From contig NZ_JFYL01000005.1 of the NCBI RefSeq assembly GCF_000632455.1, positions 29,913 through 93,912 on the forward strand: a DNA stretch of 64,000 nucleotides. Reading direction: 5' to 3'. Position 1 is the first letter of the stretch, and every line of letters starts with the position of its first letter. The notes under the pieces are model-generated. The model saw only the letters and a program-made list of their open reading frames with translations. It was not told the origin of the DNA and did no database searches. Below, in pieces: positions 1 to 9,870 of the stretch. Origin of the DNA: Acinetobacter sp. Ver3 (GTDB lineage Bacteria; Pseudomonadota; Gammaproteobacteria; Pseudomonadales; Moraxellaceae). A program made the position numbers and the translations under genes.

Positions 1-333
1 ATCTTTGTTCCAAGCAATGTGCGTCCAAATTATGATCAATGGCTGACTTTCGAAGGGATCAGTGTTGAAGATGGTGTAAATCACTATCTCGATGCGACAG
101 TGGCTTACCGCCAAGCATGTTTAAAAGCCATCAAGTATCTTGAAAACTTTGGCTTTACTGGGTCACAAGCCTACATGTTACTTACCGCTGCACCAGTTGA
201 AGGTCGTATCGGAGGTATTGTAGATATTCCAAACTGTGCATGTACCGTCTCACTCCCAACCTCCATTTTTGAACAAAATATCTTGCCGCAAGGTGCTTTA
301 AATGACGATAAATTTTGGGGGCATAAGCGCTAA
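1..333 (+). CDS. fmdA: Acetamidase/formamidase, C-terminal part (cut by window edge)
   Basis: The reading frame is open from base 1, so the gene begins upstream of the window; about 110 residues are visible. They match the C-terminal region of the FmdA/AmdA family, which hydrolyses formamide or short amides to ammonia and the acid. The visible stretch includes a segment ending in a conserved proline and cysteine-containing strand (residues VDIPNCACTVSLP), typical of the end of these enzymes. The fmdB-like zinc-ribbon gene follows 121 bases downstream, which is the usual neighbour of fmdA. The active-site half is not in view, so substrate cannot be judged. Confidence 0.85.
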   Translation: MFVPSNVRPNYDQWLTFEGISVEDGVNHYLDATVAYRQACLKAIKYLENFGFTGSQAYMLLTAAPVEGRIGGIVDIPNCACTVSLPTSIFEQNILPQGALNDDKFWGHKR

Positions 334-454
334 TTAGCGCATTATTGTTGTTACAGGTTTCACCATTTTACGGGGTAGCTTGAGTAAGCATGCGAGCTAC
401 CTCCTTTTTAACTTTTAAACATGCACATGCTTAAAAATAAGTAGGAGCACGACC

Positions 455-751
455 ATGCCATTATACGATTTCCGCTGTGAGCACTGCGAAGGAATTTTTG
501 AACAACGTGTGCCTATTTCTAGGATTGCAACTGACACTATCGAATGTAAATACTGTCAACAACCCACCTTAGCTAAACCAATGATTACTGGCAGACAACA
601 AATCAACATGAAGACCAAATGGCGTCCAGGGTCAGGCGCAGAACAACTTGCAGGACCTTTAGTGGGCGGTCCAGGTACCAATAAAAATAGTGCACGCAGT
701 TCAGTGCTACACAACTGTCGTGGTGTGAATTGTTCACTCTGTGAAGTATAA
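455..751 (+). CDS. FmdB-family zinc-ribbon protein
   Basis: A 98-residue protein starting MPLYDFRCEHC. It carries the FmdB-type zinc ribbon with two CxxC knuckles at Cys8/Cys11 and Cys31/Cys34. In this family the domain is thought to bind zinc and has been proposed to regulate the formamidase gene, although this is not well proven. The start is supported by a GGAG ribosome site shortly upstream. Unusually, the C-terminus holds three more cysteines (Cys88, Cys93, Cys96), so it may bind a second metal. It lies just after the fmdA end and before a terminator shared with parE. Confidence 0.85.
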   Translation: MPLYDFRCEHCEGIFEQRVPISRIATDTIECKYCQQPTLAKPMITGRQQINMKTKWRPGSGAEQLAGPLVGGPGTNKNSARSSVLHNCRGVNCSLCEV

Positions 752-752
752 A

Positions 753-779
753 AAAGCCCGCATCTGCGGGCTTTAATGC
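753..779. terminator. Bidirectional terminator between fmdB-like gene and parE
   Basis: A nine-base stem AAAGCCCGC/GCGGGCTTT with a four-base loop. The A-run on the left and T-run on the right let it serve both convergent genes. Confidence 0.85.
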
Positions 780-795
780 TCGTGTCTGCAGAAAA

Positions 796-2676
796 TTAAA
801 CGACTAATTCAGCTAAGTTGCCTTTTTGTTCCAACCATTCTTTACGATCACTTGCGCGTTTCTTGGCTAATAATTTATCTAATAAACCTGAAGTAAAATG
901 CACATCATCCAAATCTAGTTGCACCAAACGACGAGTATTGGGATCCAATGTTGTTTCACGGAGCTGACTTGCATTCATCTCACCCAAACCTTTAAATCGT
1001 GTGATTTGTGGGGATTTAGTTTTGGCTTTTTTCAATATGCCTTCTAATTCTGCTTCGTCAAGCGCGTAATGCACATCTTTACCGTCATCAATACGGAATA
1101 AAGGTGGCATCGCAACAAATAAGTGCCCTGCTTCAACTAGGCTTGGGAAGTGCTTCACAAATAATGCACACAGCAAAGTCGCAATATGCAGACCATCAGA
1201 GTCAGCATCGGCCAAGATACAGATCTTGCCATAGCGGAGTTCAGACAAATCATCAGAACCCGGATCGACTCCTATTGCGATTGCAATATTATGCACCTCT
1301 TGAGAAGCAAGTACTTCATCTGAAGATACTTCCCAAGTGTTTAAAATTTTTCCGCGGATCGGCATAATCGCTTGGAAATTCTTATCACGCGCCTGTTTGG
1401 CAGATCCTCCAGCAGAATCACCTTCCACAATAAATAGTTCTGACTCTTCCAAACTATGTCCCACACAATCAGATAATTTGCCTGGTAAAGTTGGACCTGA
1501 AACGATTTTTTTGCGCTCAACTTTCTTTGCAGCTTTTAAACGACGTCCCGCTTTTGAAATCGCCATTTCAGCCAATTGCATTGCAATTTCAGAGTTTTGA
1601 TTCAACCATAAGGCAAAAGCATCTTTTGCGATGTTCTGCACAATCCCAGAGGCTTCACGACTTGAAAGACGCTCTTTGGTTTGACCTGAAAATTGTGGCT
1701 CTTGAAATTTCAAAGACAGAATATAGTTCACGCCATCCCACACATCTTCCGCTGAAAGCTTCATATTACGTGGTAAGAGATTACGTAACTCACAGAACTC
1801 ACGGATCGCATCCGTCACACCTGAACGAAGACCATTCACATGTGTGCCACCTTGCGCCGTTGGAATCAAGTTCACATAAGATTCTTGAATACTCTCTCCA
1901 CCTTCAACATTCCAACAAATCGCAAACTCCGCACTGGCACGTTCCGCGTCACCTGTAGCGACAAATGCAGGCGTAGGGATGATTTCACGATCTTCTAATT
2001 CATCCATCAAATAATCGACGAGACCATTTTCAAACTGCCAAGTGATTTTTTCGTCGTTAATTTCATCAACATAATTGATTTGTAAGCCAGCAGCTAATAC
2101 CGCCTTCGCTTTTAAATTGTGTTTAAGTGCCTTTAATGCAAATTTAGGTGAATCAAAATATTTCGCTTCAGGCCAAAAGTGAACTGAGGTACCCGATGCA
2201 CGTTTAGGTGCTTTACCTTCCAGAACTTCAAGTGGTGCCGTTGCTTCACCTTGCTCAAAGGCCATTTTGTATAAATTACCTTGGCGCTGAACTTGAACTT
2301 CCACACGTGTGGAAAGCGCATTTACAACAGAAATACCAACCCCGTGCAAACCACCAGAGAATTGATAATTATCTGTGCTGAATTTCCCGCCTGCATGCAG
2401 TTTAGTCAGAATAATTTCAATGCCGCTTTGACCATATTCAGGATGAATATCAACTGGCATACCACGCCCGTTATCTTCTACTGACAATGAACCATCTTTA
2501 TACACAGTCACTGTAATTTTATTCGCGTGTCCTGCCAATGCTTCATCGACCGCATTATCAATGACCTCTTGCGCCAAATGGTTTGGACGCGTGGTATCGG
2601 TATACATGCCTGGACGACGGCGTACAGGATCTAAACCAGATAAGACTTCAAGGGATTGGGCCGTATATTGAGACAC
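796..2676 (-). CDS. parE: DNA topoisomerase IV subunit B
   Basis: A 626-residue type IIA topoisomerase ATPase subunit; with ParC it decatenates daughter chromosomes. The N-terminal GHKL ATPase domain shows the DNAVDEAL and GGLHGVGISVVNALS motifs within the first 120 residues. The TOPRIM domain shows EGDSAGG and DADSDG at about residues 420-500. The length is that of gamma-proteobacterial ParE rather than the longer GyrB, and no GyrB-type insert is seen. The gene follows yqiA with a 14-base gap, the same order as in E. coli, so the two are probably co-transcribed. Confidence 0.97.
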   Translation of the reverse strand: MSQYTAQSLEVLSGLDPVRRRPGMYTDTTRPNHLAQEVIDNAVDEALAGHANKITVTVYKDGSLSVEDNGRGMPVDIHPEYGQSGIEIILTKLHAGGKFSTDNYQFSGGLHGVGISVVNALSTRVEVQVQRQGNLYKMAFEQGEATAPLEVLEGKAPKRASGTSVHFWPEAKYFDSPKFALKALKHNLKAKAVLAAGLQINYVDEINDEKITWQFENGLVDYLMDELEDREIIPTPAFVATGDAERASAEFAICWNVEGGESIQESYVNLIPTAQGGTHVNGLRSGVTDAIREFCELRNLLPRNMKLSAEDVWDGVNYILSLKFQEPQFSGQTKERLSSREASGIVQNIAKDAFALWLNQNSEIAMQLAEMAISKAGRRLKAAKKVERKKIVSGPTLPGKLSDCVGHSLEESELFIVEGDSAGGSAKQARDKNFQAIMPIRGKILNTWEVSSDEVLASQEVHNIAIAIGVDPGSDDLSELRYGKICILADADSDGLHIATLLCALFVKHFPSLVEAGHLFVAMPPLFRIDDGKDVHYALDEAELEGILKKAKTKSPQITRFKGLGEMNASQLRETTLDPNTRRLVQLDLDDVHFTSGLLDKLLAKKRASDRKEWLEQKGNLAELVV

Positions 2677-2690
2677 GTTGAATTGTTTCC

Positions 2691-3275
2691 TTATTTTAAG
2701 CTGTCAGCTAAAAACTGATATACCAAGGGTATTTTATCCGCGAAATCATCCATCGCGTGATTGCCATATGTTTCTGTAATGAGGAACGCTTGATGACCAT
2801 CGCAATTATAATAACGTTCCGCTTCACGATAATCCAAAACTTCATCACCTTGTTGTAACAAGACCAAGATTTTGTCTGCATCTTGCACAAACGGAACTGC
2901 CATATGCTCCAATTGATCAAGCTGAGCTTCATCTAACGACCAATTCGCAGTGACTGGATAAGGAAACTGCGCCGTTGAAAACAAGTTTCTAAATAATTTC
3001 CATGGTTGCATAGCGGGATTAATCAGTACAGCTGCGACTCCATGTTTCGCGGCAAGCTGCGTCGCATAAAATCCACCTAAACTGCTCCCAATCAAAACGA
3101 CATTCGACATAGACTCGATGAGTGTCGAAATCGAAGTAATGACCTGATCAGGCGGCATATTTAAATCGGGCAAATGCACTTGTACATGTTCATGTCTTTC
3201 AAAATACTGACGAATCAGTTGCCCTTTAATCGAAAAAGGACTACTTTGAAATCCATGTAGATAGATAATATTCAT
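2691..3275 (-). CDS. yqiA: YqiA-type esterase
   Basis: A 194-residue alpha/beta hydrolase of the UPF0227/YqiA family. It opens with the YLHGFQSSP oxyanion region and has the nucleophile elbow GSSLGG near residues 82-87. A late Asp and the segment TYGNHAM supply the likely acid and histidine. In E. coli YqiA hydrolyses short acyl esters; the natural substrate is unknown. It is immediately upstream of parE, as in enterobacteria, and is probably the first gene of that transcript. No signal peptide is seen, so it should be cytoplasmic. Confidence 0.88.
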   Translation of the reverse strand: MNIIYLHGFQSSPFSIKGQLIRQYFERHEHVQVHLPDLNMPPDQVITSISTLIESMSNVVLIGSSLGGFYATQLAAKHGVAAVLINPAMQPWKLFRNLFSTAQFPYPVTANWSLDEAQLDQLEHMAVPFVQDADKILVLLQQGDEVLDYREAERYYNCDGHQAFLITETYGNHAMDDFADKIPLVYQFLADSLK

Positions 3276-3523
3276 AAACTGATTAATTGCATTTTCCTCA
3301 AAATTGTTCTAATTTTTATTGTGAATCAGATCACATATTTGTTTCTCTTTTGTACGATAACAAATATTGTCAGACAAAAAAATTAGAGCCGACCTGAAAT
3401 CAAAGTTATCTTAAAAATTGTTCGGGATGAACAACATAAGATAAATACAAGGAATTTTATACAGTGATCATTGCTAAAAATAAAGTGTCTTTAGATGATC
3501 ATGCACTATCAGGATAAGACTAG

Positions 3524-4855
3524 ATGCCGAGTTTAACGCCACTACATGAAACCTATTGTAAATGGGATCGATCTCCTCCGAGTCAGGCCGATGTGCTTGA
3601 AGGTTTGGCACAACTGGTCAGCACTCCAATTAACCACGCTGTTCAAAATCTCATTCAATCACTTCAACGTGAAGTGCTCTTAACCGTATTTGGTTTAAGT
3701 AAAAAAACATCAAAAGAATTTCAAAAGAAAACCTACGTTCGAAAGTTATATCAATTTTCATATGACACGCTTCTAAATTACGGAAATTATTTGGTCGCAC
3801 CAGCCCTGCGCAAAATCATTGATCAATTTCCGAAACTCCATGATAAGCCCCTCACGCCAAAAATGATTTTTTTGGTCAGTGCTCTTAATGGCGTGATTGG
3901 CGACTATTTACTTAAAAATCAAAATCCGTTGGCGATTACCAGTAATCTGTATGATCACTATGGAGAGTTACAACAGGGTGACCTGTCAGGTCGTGTCGTG
4001 ATCTTTTGCCATGGTCTGTGCATGAATCATCTTGATTGGACCAATCGCAACTATGGCGGTATTGGTGAAAAACTGCTTGCACAACGCGACAACAACACCA
4101 TGCTTTATTTGCATTACAACACTGGTCGCAGAATTTCAGCGAATGGTCGTTCGTTGGCCAATATGCTTGAAGACTTGGTAAAGCGCAATCCACGTATCAC
4201 CAGTCTTGATTTAATCGGTCACAGTATGGGTGGTTTGGTTTCTAGAAGTGCTTTGTTTTATGGTAAACAAAATCTCCATCAATGGTTTCACATGGCAGAG
4301 AATTTGGTCTGCTTAGGTTCTCCACATCATGGTGCGGTTCTAGAACGTATTGGCTTTGCCGTTCAAGAAAAAATTGGACACTTTCCCGTCATCAAGTTAG
4401 CCAGCCACATTGTGAATATTCGCAGTGATGGTATTTTGGATTTACGCCATGGTAGTGTCCGTGATGACGACTGGGAACACAATCACGCTCGTATTGGCAT
4501 GATGGATGATAATCGTAAACCTGCACCGCTGCCTTCACATATCAATACATTCTTAGTAGCTGGAACAATTGAGTTTGAAAATCGTAAAAATCGTACACTT
4601 AAAGTCATTGGCGATTACTTAGTGAGTGTGCAAAGTGCTTTGGGTGAGCATCCAAATCCGCGATTCCAACTGAAATTGCCAGAATCACACAAAGCGGTGT
4701 TCTACGGGCTCAATCATATGGAGATTCAATACCATTCCAGTGTTGCTGAGCAAATCGTTAAATGGTTCTATCCACATCACGATGAATTAGCTGAAGAGCA
4801 AATCCGTAAATATTTAATCAAATTAGAAAGCATGGAAGGAATCGTAGAAACCTGA
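3524..4855 (+). CDS. Alpha/beta hydrolase, PGAP1/lipase-like
   Basis: A 443-residue hydrolase without a signal peptide. After an about 150-residue helical N-terminal part comes the hydrolase core, with an oxyanion strand VVIFCHGLCMNH and the nucleophile motif GHSMGG near residues 236-241. A CLGSPHHG segment follows, as in triacylglycerol lipase and PGAP1-like families. A C-terminal histidine in LNHMEIQYH is a candidate catalytic base. It stands alone, transcribed away from yqiA, and ends at a strong terminator. The substrate is probably a lipid ester but nothing in the context fixes it. Confidence 0.75.
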   Translation: MPSLTPLHETYCKWDRSPPSQADVLEGLAQLVSTPINHAVQNLIQSLQREVLLTVFGLSKKTSKEFQKKTYVRKLYQFSYDTLLNYGNYLVAPALRKIIDQFPKLHDKPLTPKMIFLVSALNGVIGDYLLKNQNPLAITSNLYDHYGELQQGDLSGRVVIFCHGLCMNHLDWTNRNYGGIGEKLLAQRDNNTMLYLHYNTGRRISANGRSLANMLEDLVKRNPRITSLDLIGHSMGGLVSRSALFYGKQNLHQWFHMAENLVCLGSPHHGAVLERIGFAVQEKIGHFPVIKLASHIVNIRSDGILDLRHGSVRDDDWEHNHARIGMMDDNRKPAPLPSHINTFLVAGTIEFENRKNRTLKVIGDYLVSVQSALGEHPNPRFQLKLPESHKAVFYGLNHMEIQYHSSVAEQIVKWFYPHHDELAEEQIRKYLIKLESMEGIVET

Positions 4856-4866
4856 CCATCTTCAAT

Positions 4867-4898
4867 AAAAAAGCCAACTGATCAGTTGGCTTTTTTAT
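4867..4898. terminator. Bidirectional terminator
   Basis: The stem contains the perfect palindrome GCCAACTGATCAGTTGGC, flanked by six A on the left and six T on the right. It separates the plus-strand hydrolase from minus-strand dsbB and can act for both. Confidence 0.9.
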
Positions 4899-4899
4899 T

Positions 4900-5400
4900 T
4901 TAAGCAGGATACTTTCTGAATAACTGCCAAATCGAGATGATCAGCAGAATACTAAAAAATACCAAAGACCACACAGGTAAAGACTGACCTAGGAAAGTCC
5001 AGTCTACTACCGCACATTCGCCTGATCCTGACAGCACTTGTTGAAGCACAGTTTTAAGCGGCAAAGCATCTACCAAATAATCTAAGCCAGGCCCACAACT
5101 TGGCACTTTATCTGGAGGTAAACTCTGCAGCCAGACATGACGTGCAGCAACACACGCTGACCATAAAATCGATAATGTCCCTAGGAAAGCATATACTCGT
5201 TTTAAACCATTACGGACGGGATTGTGTAGAAACGCAATAAAAGAAATCAGCCCCAATCCGATCAGACCTAACCGTTGAAATACACACAATGGACAAGGTT
5301 CAAGACCTTGGACATGTTCGAGATACAACGCGAAGGCCATTCCAATCACACTGGCTATAAACAACAGGCCACTCACCATGCGGTAATTTTGCCACTGCAT
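4900..5400 (-). CDS. dsbB: Disulfide bond formation protein B
   Basis: A 166-residue inner-membrane quinone reductase that reoxidises periplasmic DsbA. Four membrane segments are visible (about 9-28, 43-60, 68-88 and 140-160). The first periplasmic loop has the CPLC pair within EPCPLCVFQRLG. The second loop has the other cysteine pair, in VPSCGPG and GSGECAVV, as expected for DsbB. It sits 18 bases after gshA on the same strand, which links glutathione synthesis and thiol oxidation in one probable transcript. Confidence 0.95.
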   Translation of the reverse strand: MQWQNYRMVSGLLFIASVIGMAFALYLEHVQGLEPCPLCVFQRLGLIGLGLISFIAFLHNPVRNGLKRVYAFLGTLSILWSACVAARHVWLQSLPPDKVPSCGPGLDYLVDALPLKTVLQQVLSGSGECAVVDWTFLGQSLPVWSLVFFSILLIISIWQLFRKYPA

Positions 5401-5418
5401 ATACTTTCCTCAATATTT

Positions 5419-6996
5419 TTATCGATATACTTTTAGATATTCTGTAAAGCTTAAACTAGACTCTGCTTCCAACTGTTGTTGCTGTTCAAGTGATTGCACT
5501 GTGAGTTGTTCAAAATAGGTGACTTTATCCTGAGATAACACATAGTTTTGATAATGATCAGCATGTTGATGCGCGAGCACACTACCTAAGCTCCAAGTAC
5601 CACTATGTTTTACTGTATCTTCTACTATTTTCGCAGAGAAGGTTTCATCCACTTCATCTACTCGTGATTGCATAATTTGCATTGCATCAGAATACAACGA
5701 GGTCGAGTGAGCTTGATCTAACGTTTCTGCTAAAGGCTGCATCTGTTTGAGATATTGATTTGCCCATGTCTCAATTTCAATTGATTGACCATTTTCAACA
5801 ATGGCAGCATTTGGTGCACGCCCACGATTCACAACTTCTTGCTGATTTTGCTCAATCACTTCAAGTTCATCATCTAGCAGTTCAGGACTGTCTTTTAATA
5901 AACAATAAAGCGCTAATACCTCAAGGAAGCCTGCAGTATCTTCATTGATACCAATTGGGCTGTATGGATTCACATCTACTGCGCGTAATTCAACATACCC
6001 TACCCCACGGTTTGCTAATGCATCAGATGGTGTTTCACCAGACTGTGGTACTTGTTTAGGACGTACAAGACTGTAGTACTCGTTTTCAATTTGCAGTACG
6101 TGATCATTAATTTGGATCGGCTCACCCGCTTCGTCATCTAATCCCAAACGACTGAAAGCAGCATAAGACGTTTTCACCGCCTTTTGTAAACCTGCTAAAT
6201 ATCCTTTCAAATCATTGTAATGAATACCTAACTCTTTCTGCGCCGAGTTTTGATATCCAAAGCGCCCCATACGCAATGCAGTGGCATATGGCAAATACAA
6301 TGTTCCCTTAATTAAAGGCAATAAATGATGTTCACGACCCGTCATAAAACAACGACAGACCGATGGGCTTGCACCTATCAGGAACATAACCAATGGGGTT
6401 AAACGAATGAAATTTCGAATTAAAGCGAAATATCGATGGCTGCGATAATCCTGCAAACTGAGCTGTTTTAAAGCTTCATCTTGCTCGTTTGCTTGCAACT
6501 GCTCAAACAACGCATCAGGGAATGAAACATTGTAATGTACACCTGAAATCGTCTGCATACGACGACCATAACGTACACCTAAACCACGGCGGTATAAGGT
6601 TTTGAATTTACCGATATTGGATGAGCCATATTGCGCAAGACGAATGCTTTCTTCTTCATCATCCAACATACAAGGCATCGACATTGGCCATAGCTTTTCA
6701 CCATCTTCTAGGTGTCGATGGGTGAAAGCATGAATATCTTCTAAATAGCTTAATGCTTCAGGAATTGAAGATTGAGGAGGCGTAATAAACTCAAGTAAAG
6801 CTTCAGAATAATCTGTCGTAATATGAGGATGAGTTAACGCAGAGCCTAAACCCTTAGGATGATCTTTCTGGGAGATAAAGCCATCACTTTGCATCCTTAG
6901 GCTTTCGCGCTCAATGCCTCGTAACATACCTTTAAAAACCGTCGAATCCACCCAATTTGGTAAAATTGTTTCAGAGAGCGCTTCGGATTGACTCAT
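5419..6996 (-). CDS. gshA: Glutamate-cysteine ligase (type 1)
   Basis: A 525-residue enzyme of the proteobacterial GshA class, which joins glutamate and cysteine in the first step of glutathione synthesis. Visible features include the GIERESLRMQ start of the ATP-grasp-like fold, the central FIRLTPLVMFLIGASP segment and the RGVGYVELRAVDVNPYSP block that is highly conserved in type 1 enzymes. Length matches E. coli GshA (518). It is the first gene of a gshA-dsbB pair. No glutathione synthetase gene is nearby. Confidence 0.96.
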   Translation of the reverse strand: MSQSEALSETILPNWVDSTVFKGMLRGIERESLRMQSDGFISQKDHPKGLGSALTHPHITTDYSEALLEFITPPQSSIPEALSYLEDIHAFTHRHLEDGEKLWPMSMPCMLDDEEESIRLAQYGSSNIGKFKTLYRRGLGVRYGRRMQTISGVHYNVSFPDALFEQLQANEQDEALKQLSLQDYRSHRYFALIRNFIRLTPLVMFLIGASPSVCRCFMTGREHHLLPLIKGTLYLPYATALRMGRFGYQNSAQKELGIHYNDLKGYLAGLQKAVKTSYAAFSRLGLDDEAGEPIQINDHVLQIENEYYSLVRPKQVPQSGETPSDALANRGVGYVELRAVDVNPYSPIGINEDTAGFLEVLALYCLLKDSPELLDDELEVIEQNQQEVVNRGRAPNAAIVENGQSIEIETWANQYLKQMQPLAETLDQAHSTSLYSDAMQIMQSRVDEVDETFSAKIVEDTVKHSGTWSLGSVLAHQHADHYQNYVLSQDKVTYFEQLTVQSLEQQQQLEAESSLSFTEYLKVYR

Positions 6997-7208
6997 TACT
7001 TACTCGCTTATCTAGAAGATCGACTGAGATAAAAAATTATTGATTTATATCAAGTATACCGTGATTTATATTCCTAAATGCAGTTTGCATATACATTTCA
7101 GTTGGATAAACCTTTTATTTTGGCAAATTTTTAACACAATCTTAGTCTTTAAGACATCTGAAATTTGTGATTTTATTGCAGAATAAATGCTAACAAACTG
7201 TAAAGAAT

Positions 7209-7748
7209 ATGAATTATCACAACGTTATAGATTTTTGGTTCAGTGCTGAAACTCAACCGCATTGGTTTGCGAAAAGCGATGCTTTCGATCAACTTATTCA
7301 AGCGCAATTTGGTCACACCATCCAACAAGCTGCCGCAGGCGAACTATGGACATGGCGGGAAACTGCTTTAGGACGCTTAGCAGAAATCATTGTCTTAGAT
7401 CAATTTTCTCGTAATGTTTATCGTGGCAAAGCTGAATCTTTTGCCCAAGATCCGTTAGCACTTGGGCTAGCTCAAGAAGCGGTTCGTCTTGGTTTAGATC
7501 TCGAACTGGAACCTGAACAACGTAGCTTCTTATATATGCCTTTCATGCATAGCGAATCAAAAATCATTCACACTCAAGCACTTCGTTTGTTTGAGGCATT
7601 AGGCAACCCTGTAAATTTAGACTTTGAGAAGAAGCATCAAGTCATCATTGAACGTTTCGGTCGCTATCCTCATCGTAATGAAATTTTAAATCGTCTCTCT
7701 ACGCCTGAGGAAATAGAATTCTTAAAACAGCCAAACAGTAGCTTCTAA
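7209..7748 (+). CDS. DUF924 family protein
   Basis: A 179-residue all-helical protein of the DUF924 family, recognisable by VIDFWFSAE at the start, the IIVLDQFSRNVYRG block and the LYMPFMHSE motif. The family is widespread in proteobacteria and its fold is TPR-like; no function is established. It has no signal peptide. A lipoprotein gene follows 35 bases later and a DUF445 membrane-protein gene after that, so the three may form one transcript. Confidence 0.88.
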   Translation: MNYHNVIDFWFSAETQPHWFAKSDAFDQLIQAQFGHTIQQAAAGELWTWRETALGRLAEIIVLDQFSRNVYRGKAESFAQDPLALGLAQEAVRLGLDLELEPEQRSFLYMPFMHSESKIIHTQALRLFEALGNPVNLDFEKKHQVIIERFGRYPHRNEILNRLSTPEEIEFLKQPNSSF

Positions 7749-7783
7749 ATTGATATTGATACAACAGACTTCAGGAGAGCGAA

Positions 7784-8338
7784 ATGAAAAACTTATGCAT
7801 GATTTTGGGATTATCTGGCATGATCCTGCTGTCTGGTTGTGTCACGACGCCAAGTAAACCGCGTACATTTGATCAGCTTGGGCAATTCGCAACTATTCCC
7901 TTGAACCAATCAACGTATCGTATTAGTTTTCAAGGCTCATCCAACATGAGCTATGGTACAGCTGAAGAAATAACCTTACTTAAAGCTGCACAAACAACGG
8001 TCAAACAGGGCTTTCATTTTTTTAAAGTCCAAGATGATCCAAGCAATCGCACACAACAACCACCTCGTCAAGCTGTGGTTTATTCCAATCCTTACCCGTA
8101 TGGTTATGGATATCGTAGACATCCTATGTTCTTTGATCCTTTTTATGATGTGCCACAGGTGGTCAGTTTAGAGCCAGTTCAAGTAGCCTATACCATCACC
8201 TGTTTTAAAGATCAAAAAACAGCACCTCAAGATGCTTTTGATGCACGTTTAATTTTACAGGCCTTAGGGTCTAAATATGGTTTAAGTGCTACAGGCGACG
8301 TACTGCCTGTACAAACACAGCCTTCTCAATCACAATAA
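7784..8338 (+). CDS. Lipoprotein, CC0125/CC1285-like
   Basis: A 184-residue lipoprotein with a signal peptide ending in a clear lipobox, MILLSGCV, and acylated Cys near residue 19. The mature part begins an early strand (TYRISFQGSSNMSYGTAEEITLLKAAQTT) characteristic of the CC0125/CC1285 lipoprotein family. A tyrosine- and proline-rich stretch, NPYPYGYGYRRHPMF, lies in the middle. Function is unknown. It probably resides in the outer membrane or envelope. A clear AGGAGAG site precedes the start. Confidence 0.8.
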   Translation: MKNLCMILGLSGMILLSGCVTTPSKPRTFDQLGQFATIPLNQSTYRISFQGSSNMSYGTAEEITLLKAAQTTVKQGFHFFKVQDDPSNRTQQPPRQAVVYSNPYPYGYGYRRHPMFFDPFYDVPQVVSLEPVQVAYTITCFKDQKTAPQDAFDARLILQALGSKYGLSATGDVLPVQTQPSQSQ

Positions 8339-8375
8339 AATAATATTAATACAACAGCTTACATAGGAATTATGC

Positions 8376-9683
8376 ATGAGTGCATCACCAACAATGACTA
8401 CCCCTAGTCTGGATCGAAGCAAACGGTTTGCCATGATCGCACTGGTTGTCGCTGTATTGGCTTGGATATCGCTCATGGTGGCTGCCAAAATTTTTCCAGA
8501 ATATGTTTGGCTTATTCATATTTTAATGTTGTCTGCTGAAGCAGGTGTGGTTGGTGGTTTAGCAGATTGGTATGCCATTACGGTTTTGTTTCGGAACCCA
8601 TTCGGCCGTATCCCTATTCCTAAGTTTTTAAAAGATCACACCGAAATTATTCCACGTAACAAAGCGCGTATTGCAGAATCCATGGGACGTTTTGTTCAAG
8701 AAAACTTCCTATCGCCACAGATTGTGGCAAAAAGCTTGAGTCAAACAGATGTGAGTTTGGCAGTAGGACAATGGCTAGCCAATCCAGATAACAATCGTCA
8801 AGTGACTCAAGTGATTCAACAGACAGTGCCTAAAGTTTTTGAGTTTGTTGGACAAGAACAAGTCGGTAGGTTTATTCAAACTAACAGTGTGCAATGGGTA
8901 AAGAACACTCAAATCAATACCCTGGCCAGTGAAATGATGCGTGCCGTATTAGAAAATGACTTCCACCAAGATGTTTTACAACGTGGTCTCGATGTTGCGC
9001 ACGGTTGGGTGACTTCACATCCTGAACAAACTCGGGAGCTAACCCGCACCCTATTTAAAGAACTCGGAGTGTGGCGTTTAGCCAAAGGCGCAAGTTGGAT
9101 CGGTATCGATGTTCAACAAAGAACGATTGACTCTTTAATAGAGCGTGTCGAGTCAATGTTGGCAGATCCAGAGCATCCATGGCGTCAAAAAATTGAGAGT
9201 ATTGCACAGCATTTAATGACTGAACTGGCAAATCCTGAAAGTCAGGCGAGTCTTAAATTAAATGAAACTAAAAATGCATTGTTAGATAGTCCTCAAGTTT
9301 TAAATTTTATTACTGGTGCCGTCGTCATTCTGTGCAATGCCATTCGTGAAGATTTGGAGAAAGCAGATTCAGGTATAGCTGAAAATTTACGTGTTGCGAT
9401 TCAACAAGTCGGTCAAAACATCATTTCCAATCCTGCATTACGCCAATTATTAAATGAAAAAATGAGTTCAATGGCAGTCAATCTCAGTGATCAATACAGC
9501 GAAAAAGTCATTTTATTTATCAGTGAACGCATTCACGAATGGGACTCACGAGAAATGATCGATAAAATTGAAAATGAAGTCGGTGGTGACTTACATATGA
9601 TTCGCGTCAACGGTGTTGTCGTTGGTGCATTTATCGGTTTAGTGTTAGGGATCATCCGAGCAGCAGTTGAATTTTTGATTTAA
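8376..9683 (+). CDS. DUF445 family membrane protein
   Basis: A 435-residue protein with two N-terminal membrane segments (about 18-38 and 45-65, the second leading into the GGLADWYAITVLFRNPFGRIPIP block) and one at the C-terminus (about 410-433). This is the layout of DUF445 (YjiN-like) proteins. The long middle part is helical and rich in Gln and Glu, probably a periplasmic or cytoplasmic stalk. Its role is not known. A good ribosome site (TAGGAATT) supports the start. Confidence 0.87.
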   Translation: MSASPTMTTPSLDRSKRFAMIALVVAVLAWISLMVAAKIFPEYVWLIHILMLSAEAGVVGGLADWYAITVLFRNPFGRIPIPKFLKDHTEIIPRNKARIAESMGRFVQENFLSPQIVAKSLSQTDVSLAVGQWLANPDNNRQVTQVIQQTVPKVFEFVGQEQVGRFIQTNSVQWVKNTQINTLASEMMRAVLENDFHQDVLQRGLDVAHGWVTSHPEQTRELTRTLFKELGVWRLAKGASWIGIDVQQRTIDSLIERVESMLADPEHPWRQKIESIAQHLMTELANPESQASLKLNETKNALLDSPQVLNFITGAVVILCNAIREDLEKADSGIAENLRVAIQQVGQNIISNPALRQLLNEKMSSMAVNLSDQYSEKVILFISERIHEWDSREMIDKIENEVGGDLHMIRVNGVVVGAFIGLVLGIIRAAVEFLI

Positions 9684-9751
9684 CTTAGAAATGAAATTTA
9701 AATTTGGTCGCTGACTAAAATTGAATTCATTGTGAATTGACGTCATCAAAA

Positions 9752-9780
9752 AGCCCATTTCTGCATGAATGGGCTGTATT
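9752..9780. terminator. Probable terminator after DUF445 gene
   Basis: An eight-base stem AGCCCATT/AATGGGCT with an eight-base loop. The T-run after it is poor, so it is a moderate candidate. Confidence 0.5.
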
Positions 9781-9870
9781 TATTATTCTTAATCCATTTA
9801 AAGAACTAAGCTATCACTAGAGTCATTCCTATCTGCTTCATCTTATATAAACCATAATAATATTATAAGG

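Noticed and set aside
1491..1958. 155-residue frame antisense to parE
   Set aside because: A shadow of the strongly conserved parE sequence; no independent support.
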